A stretch of 64,000 bases of DNA, from the NCBI RefSeq assembly GCF_018320785.1, contig NC_054886.1, positions 31,541,732 through 31,605,731 on the forward strand, in the 5' to 3' direction. The notes below the pieces were generated by a model. The model was given only the letters and a program-made list of their open reading frames with translations, did no database searches and had not been told where the DNA came from. This stretch comes from Cheilinus undulatus. Taxonomy: Eukaryota > Chordata > Actinopteri > Labriformes > Labridae. The position numbers were made by a program, and so were the translations under genes. Below, one piece after another: positions 26,549 through 33,954 of the stretch. Every line of letters starts with the position of its first letter. The stretch's first letter is position 1.

Positions 26549-28419
26549 GGGGTAGACAATACAGGGGGTGGGGGGGTGCACTTAAACTCTTAAACTGACC
26601 TTTAAATGATTAATTTCCTAAAATCTATATTTGTTATTCATGATCAGGTCTGATCTTGATTTAAAGATTATTGAAAAACTTTTAAGTCTATATTTTGTTA
26701 TTGCCTATTTTTGGCAAGAAAGACTCTGAGTGTAACAATTTATTAAATTCTTGAAATTTAAAAAAAAGAAAAAAAAGAAAAAACTTTGTTGCTGATCATT
26801 AACAGAGGCAAGACATTTATCATTACCTTTGAGAACATCCAATTTAATTGTAGTATAATTTATTTTTTATTTATCATTATTAATCAAGTATTTATTTTTC
26901 AAATTTTTGTGTGTTTTTCACACTACAAACATTGGGGTGTTGCACTTAAACTGGCATCTAAAGGGTTGAATTCCCCCCCCAAAAAATTGACATTTAATAT
27001 TTATGGTCAGGTCTGATTTAATTTTAAAAAATAATGCAAAATGAGCTAGAAAAAAAAGATTTGTAATGAATGACTGATGTTGTAAAAGCTAACTGTGTAT
27101 GTTTGTGTTTCTCAGTCCATCCACTCGTCATTCAGTCCGACCAAACTCCACCCAGAGCTCCTCCCCCTCCTCTGACTCTGACGACCCTGATGACAGCTAC
27201 GTTGCCATGACAACATCCTCCGGCCTCAGTTTCAGCACAGGAGAGCCGGTAAAACAAAAATAAAAGATCTGCCTTCTTCTCCTTTTCCTCTTCTCTTTTT
27301 GCAGTTTTTACTTTCTCCTTTCCTTTTCCTCATTGACATGAATTCTTACTTCATCTCCTCCCTTTCCTCTGAGCCATTTAATTTTGGATTTTGTTTCTCT
27401 GATTTCCCTTGTTTTTTTTTATCCTTTCCTCTGTCCCCCTTGCTTTTCTTCTACATTTCCTTTCCCTACTGTTAGTTTTAACAAACTTGTTTGTGTCATG
27501 TGAAGTCTCTTAGACTAATGCTGCATCGAGCATCAGAGGGCGGAGTCAGCAGCCCGCTGCTTTGGCGAGCAAGAGGCAACAAACAGGTGGAGTACCTCGA
27601 TCTGGACCTTCATACCGGCCGATCAGCAGCATCAAAACAGGTAACACTTGCTTTTACATCAAAGAATAAAAATATTTATCCTTGTCTGGTTGGATTTAGC
27701 CACTAGAGGGAGCCAAATCACATAAATTGTTTTAAAAAATCTAACAAACTGTCTGGCTTCTAAATCTCCTCCTGTTCATGTCAGACTACACTACGCGATA
27801 CATTTCTAACTTTACAACCCCAATCCCAAAAAAGTTAGGATGCTGTGTAAAATGTAAATAAACACAGAATGCAATGACTTGAAAATTTCATAAACCCATA
27901 TTTTATTTTTAATAAATTGTTACATATCAGATGTTGAAACTGAGACATTTCACCTTTTTAAAGTATTAGCTTTTTTTTTTATTTGATGGCAGCAACACAT
28001 CTAAAAAAACACAGAGACAGAGCAACAACTGCTTGAGATTAGTAAATCACTGCATTCTGTTTCTATTGACTCCTTGCACAGCGCCCCAACTTTTTAGGAA
28101 TTTGGTTGTAGATTAAGTTGATATTTGGTGTATCATTTGCTACTTTGGTTCTTTTAAAAATGTTAAAGTGCATCTTGAATACTTGATTTAAAATGATGAA
28201 CCTTAAAAAAACATTTTGTGTGTCTGAAACCAGAAACGTTCCACAGCTGAAGGCGAAAGCGGCGCCAGCGAGCAGCCCGGGGCAGGGGAGGAGCGTGCAC
28301 GTGGTCAGCGTACACGTGTGGACTATGTGGTGGTGGACCCCAAAAGGACGAAGGCCCTGAGGAGCACCAGAGAAGCATGGCATGGAGGGAGGATGTCCAT
28401 AGAGAAGGAGAAAAGCTAG
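4440..28419 (+). CDS. gab1: gab1, GRB2-associated-binding protein 1 (13 coding exons, 755 aa with cassette)
   Basis: Coding exons: 4440-4514, 12755-12883, 13486-13651, 14148-14322, 16962-17578, 22868-22944, 23032-23141, 23460-23755, 23883-23954, 25446-25542, 27116-27248, 27506-27640, 28234-28419. Their lengths sum to 2268 nt and every junction keeps phase. Residues 1-120 form a PH domain that binds membrane phosphoinositides. Further on are poly-Ser, a YxxP site (Y302), an atypical GRB2 SH3 site PPPRPPKPP (about 340-348), a second R-x-x-K site (HRNLKP, exon 8), and YxxM p85 sites at Y435, Y468 and Y633. The paired C-terminal sites YLDL (Y679) and YVVV (Y725) match the SHP2-docking tyrosines. 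The segment [10 protein letters not shown] and the ending STREAW...GR point to GAB1 rather than GAB2 or GAB3. GAB1 is a cytoplasmic scaffold phosphorylated below receptors such as MET and EGFR. Oddities are the third YxxM (YVAM) and a weak exon-12 acceptor. The paralog within teleosts is not resolved. Confidence 0.95.
6655..6835 (+). repeat. tRNA-derived SINE
   Basis: It carries RNA polymerase III promoter words: an A-box-like TGGCCTGGTGG near 6667 and a B-box GGTTCAAATCC near 6710. A family-specific body follows (CTGAGGCCCTTTACC...CACTGTCCTCCTCTGTC), ending in AAATGCCCAAAAATAAA. The reverse-strand copy at 22245-22435 shows the same order of blocks, and a diverged copy sits near 24270-24420. 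Confidence 0.8.
8690..9770. repeat. Diverged tandem repeat, 162-bp period core
   Basis: The word TGTGCTAGCTATCTGCTATC recurs at 8831, 8993 and 9155 (the last with one change), exactly 162 bp apart, with the intervening sequence nearly identical. Degenerate copies follow near 9299 and 9665. The unit is rich in self-complementary TTAGCTAA and AGCTAACTAGCT words. It lies within gab1 intron 1, and no coding frame crosses it. Confidence 0.85.
12755..12883 (+). CDS. gab1: gab1 coding exon 2 (PH domain core)
   Basis: 129 nt, phase 0 to 0, acceptor CCCTTCAG and donor GTAAGC. Encodes [20 protein letters not shown] and then [20 protein letters not shown]. This includes the basic [10 protein letters not shown] strand that forms the lipid-binding face of GAB-family PH domains. 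Confidence 0.97.
13486..13651 (+). CDS. gab1: gab1 coding exon 3 (PH domain end)
   Basis: 166 nt, phase 0 in and phase 1 out, acceptor CCTCAG and donor GTGAGA. Encodes [20 protein letters not shown] and on through [20 protein letters not shown] to CGFNPTDE. The conserved W of the C-terminal PH helix lies in MNRWV. Confidence 0.97.
14148..14322 (+). CDS. gab1: gab1 coding exon 4 (post-PH linker)
   Basis: 175 nt, phase 1 in and phase 2 out, acceptor TCCTACAG and donor GTAAAC. Encodes a Ser/Thr-rich linker ending [14 protein letters not shown]. The DYLWL element corresponds to the DYLLL segment that follows the PH domain in GAB1. Confidence 0.93.
14395..14705 (-). repeat. tRNA-like SINE-type dispersed repeat
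   Basis: Read on the minus strand it begins GGGCTGCACGGTGGTG, passes GTTTGCATGTTCTCCCC, GTGGGTTCTCTCCGGG and GCTTCCTCCCAC, and ends near GACTGGTGACCAGTCCAGG and GGCTCTAGCCCCC. The same block order appears on the plus strand at 37028-37245, and a short fragment of the 3' part lies at 16299-16395. This is a very common teleost repeat layout. Confidence 0.75.
14706..16961 (+). other. gab1 intron 4 remainder
   Basis: Mostly unique AT-rich sequence. The only repeat recognised is the minus-strand fragment at 16299-16395 (GGGTTGCTGGGGGCTGGAG...CACCCTGGACTGGTCACTAG). No exon candidate was found that fits the flanking phase-2 junctions. Confidence 0.5.
16962..17578 (+). CDS. gab1: gab1 coding exon 5 (large proline/serine-rich exon)
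   Basis: 617 nt, phase 2 in and phase 1 out, acceptor GTCTCCAG and donor GTAAGA. It encodes a run of nine serines, a YxxP motif in GYQIPRS (a CRK/PLCgamma-type SH2 site in GAB proteins), and [11 protein letters not shown]. The last is the atypical P-x-x-x-R-x-x-K-P motif that binds the C-terminal SH3 domain of GRB2. Confidence 0.95.
18709..19384. mobile_element. Non-autonomous DNA transposon with TTAA-flanked inverted ends
   Basis: The left end reads TTAAAGAGGGGGTATTATG and the right end reads ATAATACCCCCTCTTTAA, an inverted repeat about 675 bp apart in gab1 intron 5. TTAA sits at both outer edges and could be the target duplication, as in piggyBac or Kolobok superfamilies. Near 19000 there is an open stretch starting ATGGTGAATTTTGATATACG and ending at a possible donor (TGGTAAGTG). 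It could be a captured first exon. No transposase is present. Confidence 0.75.
19385..21325 (+). other. gab1 intron 5, middle part
   Basis: AT-rich sequence. No repeat family was recognised with confidence, and no exon fits the phase-1 junction before the candidate at 21326. Confidence 0.4.
21326..21361 (+). CDS. gab1: Possible gab1 36-nt microexon (or start of an alternative terminal exon)
   Basis: A strong pyrimidine tract and CTCTCACAG acceptor precede an open frame in the phase (1) required by exon 5. A GTAAAT donor at 21362 would give a 36-nt frame-preserving exon encoding [12 protein letters not shown]-type residues. A weaker GTGGCC donor at 21353 would give 27 nt. With no donor used, the frame runs to TAA at about 21463 as an alternative C-terminus. 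No matching segment is known to me in mammalian GAB1. Confidence 0.3.
21655..21932 (-). repeat. tRNA-derived SINE (second family)
   Basis: On the minus strand it starts CTGTGGCTCAGTAGGTAGAG (A-box-like) and has GTGGGTTTGATCCC (B-box-like). It then runs into CACTTGTCGGTGTGTCCTTG and a tail ending CACTTTGAGTAGTCGTATG. This is a familiar teleost SINE layout, and the tRNA-like part is too diverged to be a working tRNA gene. Confidence 0.75.
22245..22435 (-). repeat. tRNA-derived SINE with well-preserved A and B boxes
   Basis: The minus strand reads GGGGCGCAGGTGGCCGAGTG, with TGGCCGAGTGG matching the type 2 tRNA A box. GGTTCGAATCC is an exact B box. The body matches the plus-strand SINE at 6655-6835 (CTGAGGCCCTTTACC, ACTATCCTCCTCTATC, AAATGCCCAAAATAA). 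The tRNA-like head lacks a clean cloverleaf end, so it is called a SINE, not a tRNA gene. Confidence 0.85.
22868..22944 (+). CDS. gab1: gab1 coding exon 6
   Basis: 77 nt, phase 1 in and phase 0 out, acceptor GTGTTTCAG and donor GTAAGT. Encodes [20 protein letters not shown] and then SFNNYF. It aligns with the CYDIPR...HNHF exon of mammalian GAB1, including the YxxP site (YIPR). Confidence 0.95.
23032..23141 (+). CDS. gab1: gab1 coding exon 7 (first YVPM)
   Basis: 110 nt, phase 0 in and phase 2 out, acceptor GTGTCTCAG and donor GTTAGT. Encodes [26 protein letters not shown] is a PI3K p85 SH2-binding site (Y435). Confidence 0.95.
23460..23755 (+). CDS. gab1: gab1 coding exon 8 (second YVPM, GRB2 site)
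   Basis: 296 nt, phase 2 in and phase 1 out, acceptor TTCCTTCAG and donor GTGAGG. Encodes [12 protein letters not shown] (p85 site Y468), [18 protein letters not shown] and [13 protein letters not shown]. The last is the second R-x-x-K GRB2 SH3 site. [10 protein letters not shown] is diagnostic of GAB1 rather than GAB2. Confidence 0.97.
23883..23954 (+). CDS. gab1: gab1 coding exon 9 (72-nt alternative cassette exon)
   Basis: Exactly 72 nt with phase 1 on both sides, acceptor TCTCTGCAG and donor GTATGA. Encodes [20 protein letters not shown] and then KTK. It sits between RNLKPQRRG and VKPAPLD, the position where the longer human GAB1 isoform carries an alternative segment with a similar ERTDSQT core. 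Its symmetric phase means it can be included or skipped without changing the frame. Confidence 0.85.
23955..25445 (+). other. gab1 intron 9
   Basis: Contains a diverged SINE body near 24270-24420 (GACGGCCCAGGTTCAAGTCC, CACTGTCCTCCTCTATG) that is related to the SINE at 6655. Otherwise nothing recognisable. Confidence 0.5.
25446..25542 (+). CDS. gab1: gab1 coding exon 10
   Basis: 97 nt, phase 1 in and phase 2 out, acceptor CTCGCAG and donor GTAAGT. Encodes [20 protein letters not shown] and then [12 protein letters not shown]. It aligns with the VKPAPLEI...VRSPITRSFAR segment of GAB1. Confidence 0.95.
25543..27115 (+). other. gab1 intron 10, low complexity
   Basis: Contains a (GT)n run near 26518-26541, then a G-rich stretch, and many A/T-rich words. 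No exon or recognised transposon was found. Confidence 0.5.
27116..27248 (+). CDS. gab1: gab1 coding exon 11 (third YxxM, YVAM)
   Basis: 133 nt, phase 2 in and phase 0 out, acceptor TTTCTCAG and donor GTAAAA. Encodes [20 protein letters not shown]. It aligns with the SHDSEENYVPMNP segment of GAB1. The tyrosine (Y633) keeps the YxxM consensus but has Ala for Pro at +2. Confidence 0.92.
27506..27640 (+). CDS. gab1: gab1 coding exon 12 (YLDL SHP2 site)
   Basis: 135 nt, phase 0 to 0, donor GTAACA. Encodes a segment ending [28 protein letters not shown] is the first of the two SHP2-binding tyrosines (Y679 here). The acceptor at TGTGAAG is weak. The alternative AG at 27513 is out of phase, and GAG at about 27539 is in phase, so the 5' edge is uncertain while the 3' half is secure. 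Confidence 0.82.
27815..28108. mobile_element. Tc1/mariner-type MITE in the last gab1 intron
   Basis: The left end CAACCCCAATCCCAAAAAAG and the right end CCAACTTTTTAGGAATTTGG..TTG form imperfect inverted repeats, each bordered outside by TA. The internal words GCTGTGTAAAATGTAAATAA and CACTGCATTCTG complete a common teleost non-autonomous element. No open frame is present. Confidence 0.8.
28234..28419 (+). CDS. gab1: gab1 coding exon 13 (C-terminus, YVVV SHP2 site)
   Basis: 186 nt including the TAG stop. Encodes a charged stretch, then [20 protein letters not shown] and [21 protein letters not shown] is the second SHP2-binding site. The distance between the two tyrosines (46 residues) is longer than the 32 in human GAB1, because the linker carries extra Gly/Glu/Arg-rich sequence. 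Confidence 0.97.
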   Translation, partial: KRSTAEGESGASEQPGAGEERARGQRTRVDYVVVDPKRTKALRSTREAWHGGRMSIEKEKS

Positions 28420-28769
28420 AAACAAGTCTAAACTCGCACAACAGTGAAGTTTAAAAAACTTTAAATCAGCACTGAGGAGGTTAGAGGACGACACTGCTGC
28501 CCTTTACTGGTTTGTGAAGTGATTCATTCATGAGAGCCAAAATTGCTGGTGTTCAGATGAATTATTAGCCATATTTGTGTTACTAGTAGAAGATAATTCC
28601 TCATTGTCCTTGCAAAGAACAGCTCTGCTGTATGAGTGCTCAGCTAAACAAAAATAGTGTTAGAAGTGAAGAATGTAGCATCAGCTCAGCTTTTCTTCAC
28701 AGGATAAGTCTCAAACTTTTAGTGTAAACTACTGAATTGTTCACCAAATCACAGTGAAGCTTTACCAAC

Positions 28770-28818
28770 AATAAAATCCCTTAAAGTTAAACTTGACCTT
28801 GAATAAACTTTGAATAAA
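28770..28818 (+). promoter_or_regulatory. gab1: Candidate gab1 polyadenylation signals
   Basis: AATAAA hexamers occur at 28770-28775, 28802-28807 and 28813-28818, about 350-400 bp after the stop codon. Which one is used, or whether a longer 3' UTR extends to AATAAA near 31119, cannot be told from sequence. Confidence 0.45.
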
Positions 28819-29427
28819 CCACTGTTAATTCAAGAAGAGCCGAGTTAGATTTTAGGACAAGTGGAACAGTTATGTTAAAAGCTGGGCTACTCTATGCTAC
28901 ATCTCAGGCATCTTAAGTAGAACCTTTACAGGTGAAGTTGTTGCGTAGAAAGGAGTATGTGCGGCCAAGAAGGAAAGCATGAAGGCTTAACAGAGGAGAA
29001 TAACCTTGCACCAGCATGGTCCAGAAGGAAAGGAGGAAAGTAAAGTAAAAACAGAGCTAATTCTTGCCTAATTTTCCAGTCGCACAGGTGACTTTGGAAT
29101 CAGTCTGAAGCGTGTCACTAGTCGGATTTCAGGCTGGAGAATTCTGGTTGTATCCTGTAAAGCCTCATTTATGCTCTATGCACGAAAAAACTCAATCTGT
29201 ACCATTTACACTTAGCCCTTATGCTGACTTACTTTTATGGTGTTGGAGTGGACATTGAAAAACAAATCCACTAGAGGTCGCTGTCTCTTACTGAGCTACT
29301 TTGATTCTGCTCCGTCCGTCCCATAAGGGTTTTAATTTCCACCATAGCTTCTGGCTGTGCCGACCCAAACCAAGCTGTGCTGATTTACTTTTCCGTCACT
29401 GGTTTGGCTGCCACTCTCCTGCACGTT
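28819..29427. other. gab1 3' flank
   Basis: No gene or recognised repeat was seen. It may be 3' UTR if the distal polyadenylation signals are used. Confidence 0.4.
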
Positions 29428-29435
29428 CTCTACTC

Positions 29436-29903
29436 CACTGATTCTCAACTGGTGGGTCAATACCCAAAAGTGGGTCGCAGAGCAGTTTTCAGTGGGTCGT
29501 GACTAGGTGTCTGAAAAAAAATGGTGGCAAAAGTCCCAAAGTCCTTGTTGGACATGCAGGGATACCTTTTATTTCACTGTTTTACTGTGAAACTGGGTCA
29601 ATTTAAATGTTTGATCAATATTTCAACTAATTTGCCTCTTCTTCTTGCGATAAATGGCTACTTTCCCCATGATAATGAAGTAATTTCACAAGTTCTCTGG
29701 AAAATAGGAAAAATGTATACATAATGATGGGGAAAGGGTGTGTAAAATTAGTCAGTTTTGTCCCTTTTCTTCCAATCATGCTTCAAATTGCAACATATTC
29801 AATTAAATAAATGTGTGTTGTTGAACATTTTTGGAAACTTGGGTTGCGATCTGTTTTAAGACGGACTGGTAGGTCCTGAGGCCGGACCAGTTAAGAACCA
29901 CTG
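29436..29903. mobile_element. hAT-type MITE
   Basis: The left end CACTGATTCTCAACTGGTGG and the right end CCAGTTAAGAACCACTG are inverted repeats of the hAT type (CAGTGGTTCTCAACTGG). The flanks CTCTACTC and CTCTAGTT match at six of eight positions, consistent with an aged 8-bp target duplication. No transposase is present. Confidence 0.8.
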
Positions 29904-30224
29904 CTCTAGTTCATCACCTCTACCCCAATTGACCCTTAACCTGAGTTTTAACTACATTTCAGTAAAGCCACAGAAAAAAACAGAACTTCAGATGCTTTTC
30001 TTTGGCGGTCTGCAAGCTGGATGTCCAAGTGCATGGTGCGGGAAATGTGATTGGTTCGTGGCATCCTTGCAAAGCAGATGGATACGCCCATTTCCTTGTT
30101 TTTCACTGGCGAATCCATCTTGCAAAGCTCCCATCTGAACCGTTTGGGTCCGGTTAGAAAGTGACAGGACCAATCAGTGATGAGGGGCAGTACTTTCAGG
30201 CACGGCAGAGTCGTGACGTAAGCA

Positions 30225-30640
30225 AGCAGCAACAAGAGGCCAGTGCAATTATGGTGCAAGAGCTTAGTGTGGATGCTGCTAAAGCGCCAGTTTTATCAGA
30301 ACTTGGTGACATTTCTTCATTAAAAGTAGAACAAAGAACAGCAGTGAGTTCTTTTCTTTTCAAAAATGACAAATGTCATGTACTGACATGTCTAGAGTCG
30401 CCATGGTTCGCGTTATTCCTCGGTAGCTGCGCACGCGCACCTGGTTTGCAGCTACGTCACGGTTTTTGTTGCTCTGATTGGCCCGTAAAGATGTGACAAA
30501 CAGAACAGTCATCCAATCACACGCCGAGGTTTTTTTTTTTTCAGATCGTCTGCCCTTTCCCAAACGCTTCGTATTGAAGGTTTTCCAGGTGGATGTGCGA
30601 AACAAATCCATCTAGCGTGTCAGGTTATGGCGTTGGAGAA
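30225..30640 (+). repeat. Dispersed repeat with helicase-like coding remnant (copy A)
   Basis: Contains an open stretch reading ELGDISSLKVEQRTAVSSFL, reminiscent of the N-terminal motif of RecQ-like helicases (SLKxxQ..AV..FL). It is followed by noncoding blocks: GTACTGACATGTCTAGAGTC, GCTCTGATTGGCCCGTAAAG, CCTTTCCCAAACGCTTCG and AGCGTGTCAGGTTA. The same blocks in order occur at 57250-58790, split by a LINE, and partly at 7085-7260. The helicase reading is tentative. Confidence 0.6.
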
Positions 30641-31582
30641 CTGGAGTCCTGCCTGACCATAGACTGTGAGCGCATGAATCATGAGCCTTAAAGGAGTCAC
30701 TTGTATAGTTTTATATGTATCGTGTGAATTGACTGTCTAGCTCAACACTTTCACAGCTGTGCAGTGGATGTCTAGCCTCAGACTTCTCTTTTAATTTCTT
30801 CTTCAGGAATAAAACACTAAAAATGCATTTTTTTATTCATCTACATGCACAGCGTTTCTCTTCAAATGTGGCACTCCTTAAAAAAAACATTTAGCACAAG
30901 CCATAAATATCCTAAAATTTCACACAACTGCACAGAAACTCAGTTAGAGCTTTTTAATTCTGTAAATTATTTTTAAAAAGATGCTGTAAGGATTTCAGAA
31001 TCAGAATAATGTGATCATTTCTTTTATAATCATCCCAGCAGCTCAGTGAATGATGTGTCACGTCAAGTGTTACTGCTGAATAATTTCTTTGATTCTGTGT
31101 GATTGGTGTGAAACAGTGAATAAATAAACACTCCACTTCATTCTGAAAGCCTCGGCTCTATTTGTTGAAGTTCTTCAGTGTTTTTCCTCTTTCCTCATGG
31201 CTTGGTCTTCTCTGTACTTGAAATTTTCCTTTTTTATATTTTTTTCTTCATCACTGCACCAGAAATTACTTTACTATTAAAGTGCAGTTTACAAGACATG
31301 CACTCTCACAGAGTCAGCACAATGGAAAAATATTTTTCTTGATTGCATTCCGGTTTACCAGACAGAAATCCACCAATGAAATTCTTTGTTTCAGTATGTC
31401 TCGTAGGGATCCGCCTAATTACAACTGAGGGCTTTTAAGGGGCCAGGGTCTTATCCAGAGACTTTCTGGACAATCAAACTCTATTTTGATGCATTTTATC
31501 CACTCTTGGCTCCTTGTATTCAAAGAACCTCAACCAGTAAATGTAAATGTATACCTTCAGGCAACCTTTGCCTTTTAGTGAA
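30641..31582. other. Intergenic sequence
   Basis: AT-rich. It contains AATAAATAAA near 31119-31128, which could serve as a distal polyadenylation signal. No gene was recognised. Confidence 0.4.
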
Positions 31583-32915
31583 CAGAGGTGGAAAAAGTAT
31601 CAGACTATTGTTGTCAAGTAAAAGAACAGTTACTCTGGTGAATATTTACTCTAGTCGAAGTAAAAGCACTCCGCTACAAATCTGCTCAAGTTAAAGTAAA
31701 ATGTAAGTTATTTTAAATGTAGACGGTGTTCTGAGTGGCTACTTTTGATACCCAAGAGGCTTTCACAGTGAAATATGACCTGTCCTTAAGAAAACTAGGG
31801 CCGCTAGCAGCACTGAAAGGTCCTTGCACCATATGCAGATGAAAAATAATAAGCCTAGGTTGAAAGGTGTGTGAGGGGCAGAATGTTTAAATGTGTTTTA
31901 AAGGACAAAATCAAAATTCAGAGGAGGTAATGATCAATTACCAGAAGGGGGCGCTGTGACATAGTGATAAAACTGATGCATAAATGTATTCAGAGTCTAA
32001 GTGTGATCATCCTTGTAAAGTTTGATGATTGACATAAGCACTGTAGAGTTATACAGAGTCAAAAAAGTTGGCACACTTTAAAAATATGGGTAAAGGTTTT
32101 CCTACTTTCGGCCCCGATCACAGCCCCACCCAAAGTTGAAAACTCACCGTTTTTACGACTTTATATCTCCATCTTGTCTAGAATGAACAAAAAAAAATTA
32201 GAGACAATCCAACGAAATCTGTAGGTGGAGAACCTTCAGACGTGACATCAGTGATGTTGCCAAAAACAGCCAAAATATGACCTTTAACTGTTTGTAGTGC
32301 ATCTCCTGTACTTATTAGAGGATGGTCCCAGGAGACTTTTTCGTTTATCTGGGTCTGATACATATGTGTACCAGTTTTCACAAATGTGGCTTCTACCCAC
32401 TCCCCTGTCGCACTTGGATTCCACCAAAACATAAATATCTCCCTTGAACAATTTTCTGGAAGGTTTTAGGGACTTTTAGGCACGTCAAAGCCGTGCAAAA
32501 CAAGCCACAAAGTGTTGGAAAATTAAAATCTAAGAACGCCCACAGATACCACAGGGTCCTCGCTGTGAGGTCAGTGTTCGGGCCTTAAATATGGACCTCC
32601 AACCAGGTTGGTGTGACCGAACGTTCAATGCAACAGCTGTTTTGGGAGGAAATACGGGATCATTCTCTCGCTACGTGCACGTGCTGACCGTCATGGATTG
32701 TTTAAGCCAAACGACTGGTCATCCTGTTGGCAGAAAGCTTAGACCTTCTCATTGTTGATTTTTTAATCAGTACTCAGTGCTTTCAAAATGTGATTGAGTA
32801 CAATACTTCACTTAAAATATACTTAAGTATAAGTAAAAGTAGTGATTTTAAAAAGTACACAAAAAAGCTACTCAGAGTAATTTGAATAAATGTAATCAGT
32901 TACTTTCCACTCCTG
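31583..32915. mobile_element. hAT-like element with near-perfect 8-bp target duplication
   Basis: The left end CAGAGGTGGAAAAAGTAT and the right end GTTACTTTCCACTCCTG are imperfect inverted repeats. The flanks TTAGTGAA (31575-31582) and TTGGTGAA (32916-32923) match at seven of eight bases. Subterminal blocks rich in AGTAAAAG and AGTACA words occur at both ends. The 1 kb interior has no long open frame and no recognisable transposase. Confidence 0.82.
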
Positions 32916-33954
32916 TTGGTGAAATTGTCTGAGTCTTTGCATCATCCATAAATAATGTGTAATACTGGATTCACTGTAGCTTTGGTTCATGTTTTTCTTG
33001 CATTCACACACTTCCATGCAATCATGATTTATACAGAGTTTTTAAAGGCATAAGTTTACTGGAGGTCACTGCCTGCCTGTGCACCTCAGAGTCCTCTGAC
33101 TCCCATGCCTTGGGTCTTTTACGCTGATGCATGTTCACTGACATGTTACACTGAATCTTTCCTGAGGTGTTGTTGTCATCTGTATTACATATTTGAATAT
33201 ATAGTTAATATTTCACTACAGATGAGAACTGTTTGTTTATACTACCGTTGTCAAGCCTATAAATAGCATAGAGGATGTTATTGCAGTGCAGTGGATTTGA
33301 AACACTCCACCTAAGGAAATCAACCACCAGGCGCCACTTCTTAAAGATTGTCTGGTCGATAACTGCTCACAACTTTAGGTGAAAGTTGGACAGGAGTTGT
33401 TGGAAAGGCCAGGAGGATTGGGACACAAACTTCTCAATTAACTGCATCTGTATAGGTTCTTACTTCTGCCACCTAGACCCACAAACAAGGTAAAGAATGT
33501 TTTCATGTTATTTATCAATTTAATGATAGACTCTCTGTGATTACAGGTTTATACTACTTCTTAAATAAGGTGAATGGAGGACACTGTTTTAATGACAGAC
33601 TCCGTGGAAAGTACTAAACAAAAAGTCATCTTTAAAAAAGAAAGATGTGTAAGACAGCGGGTCTGCAAACTCCTGCACTCTGTCTCAGTGGAACGAATAT
33701 AAAGCTGTTTGACACCGAGGTGAGATGGCAAACAAGAGATCGTCTAATGAATAGTTAAAGATAAATAAATAATAAAGGCAGGACATCCACCATGATGGGT
33801 AATGGCTGCCAGTTTGATGATTAAAGTTACATTTCTTTTTTCCCATTTTGCCAAATATTCTCAGAAAAGTCCAGTACTTATTTTTAATATAACTGTTGTG
33901 GATTGTAATTTCATTTTTATTTTCTAAACTGAAATCTGTGCAAAAAAAAAAAAT
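32916..33954. other. Intergenic sequence
   Basis: No gene or repeat family was recognised. Confidence 0.4.

Noticed and set aside
28063-28494. 143-codon minus-strand frame across the last gab1 exon
   Set aside because: It overlaps the conserved gab1 C-terminus and a MITE, has no recognised domain, and is best read as a shadow frame.
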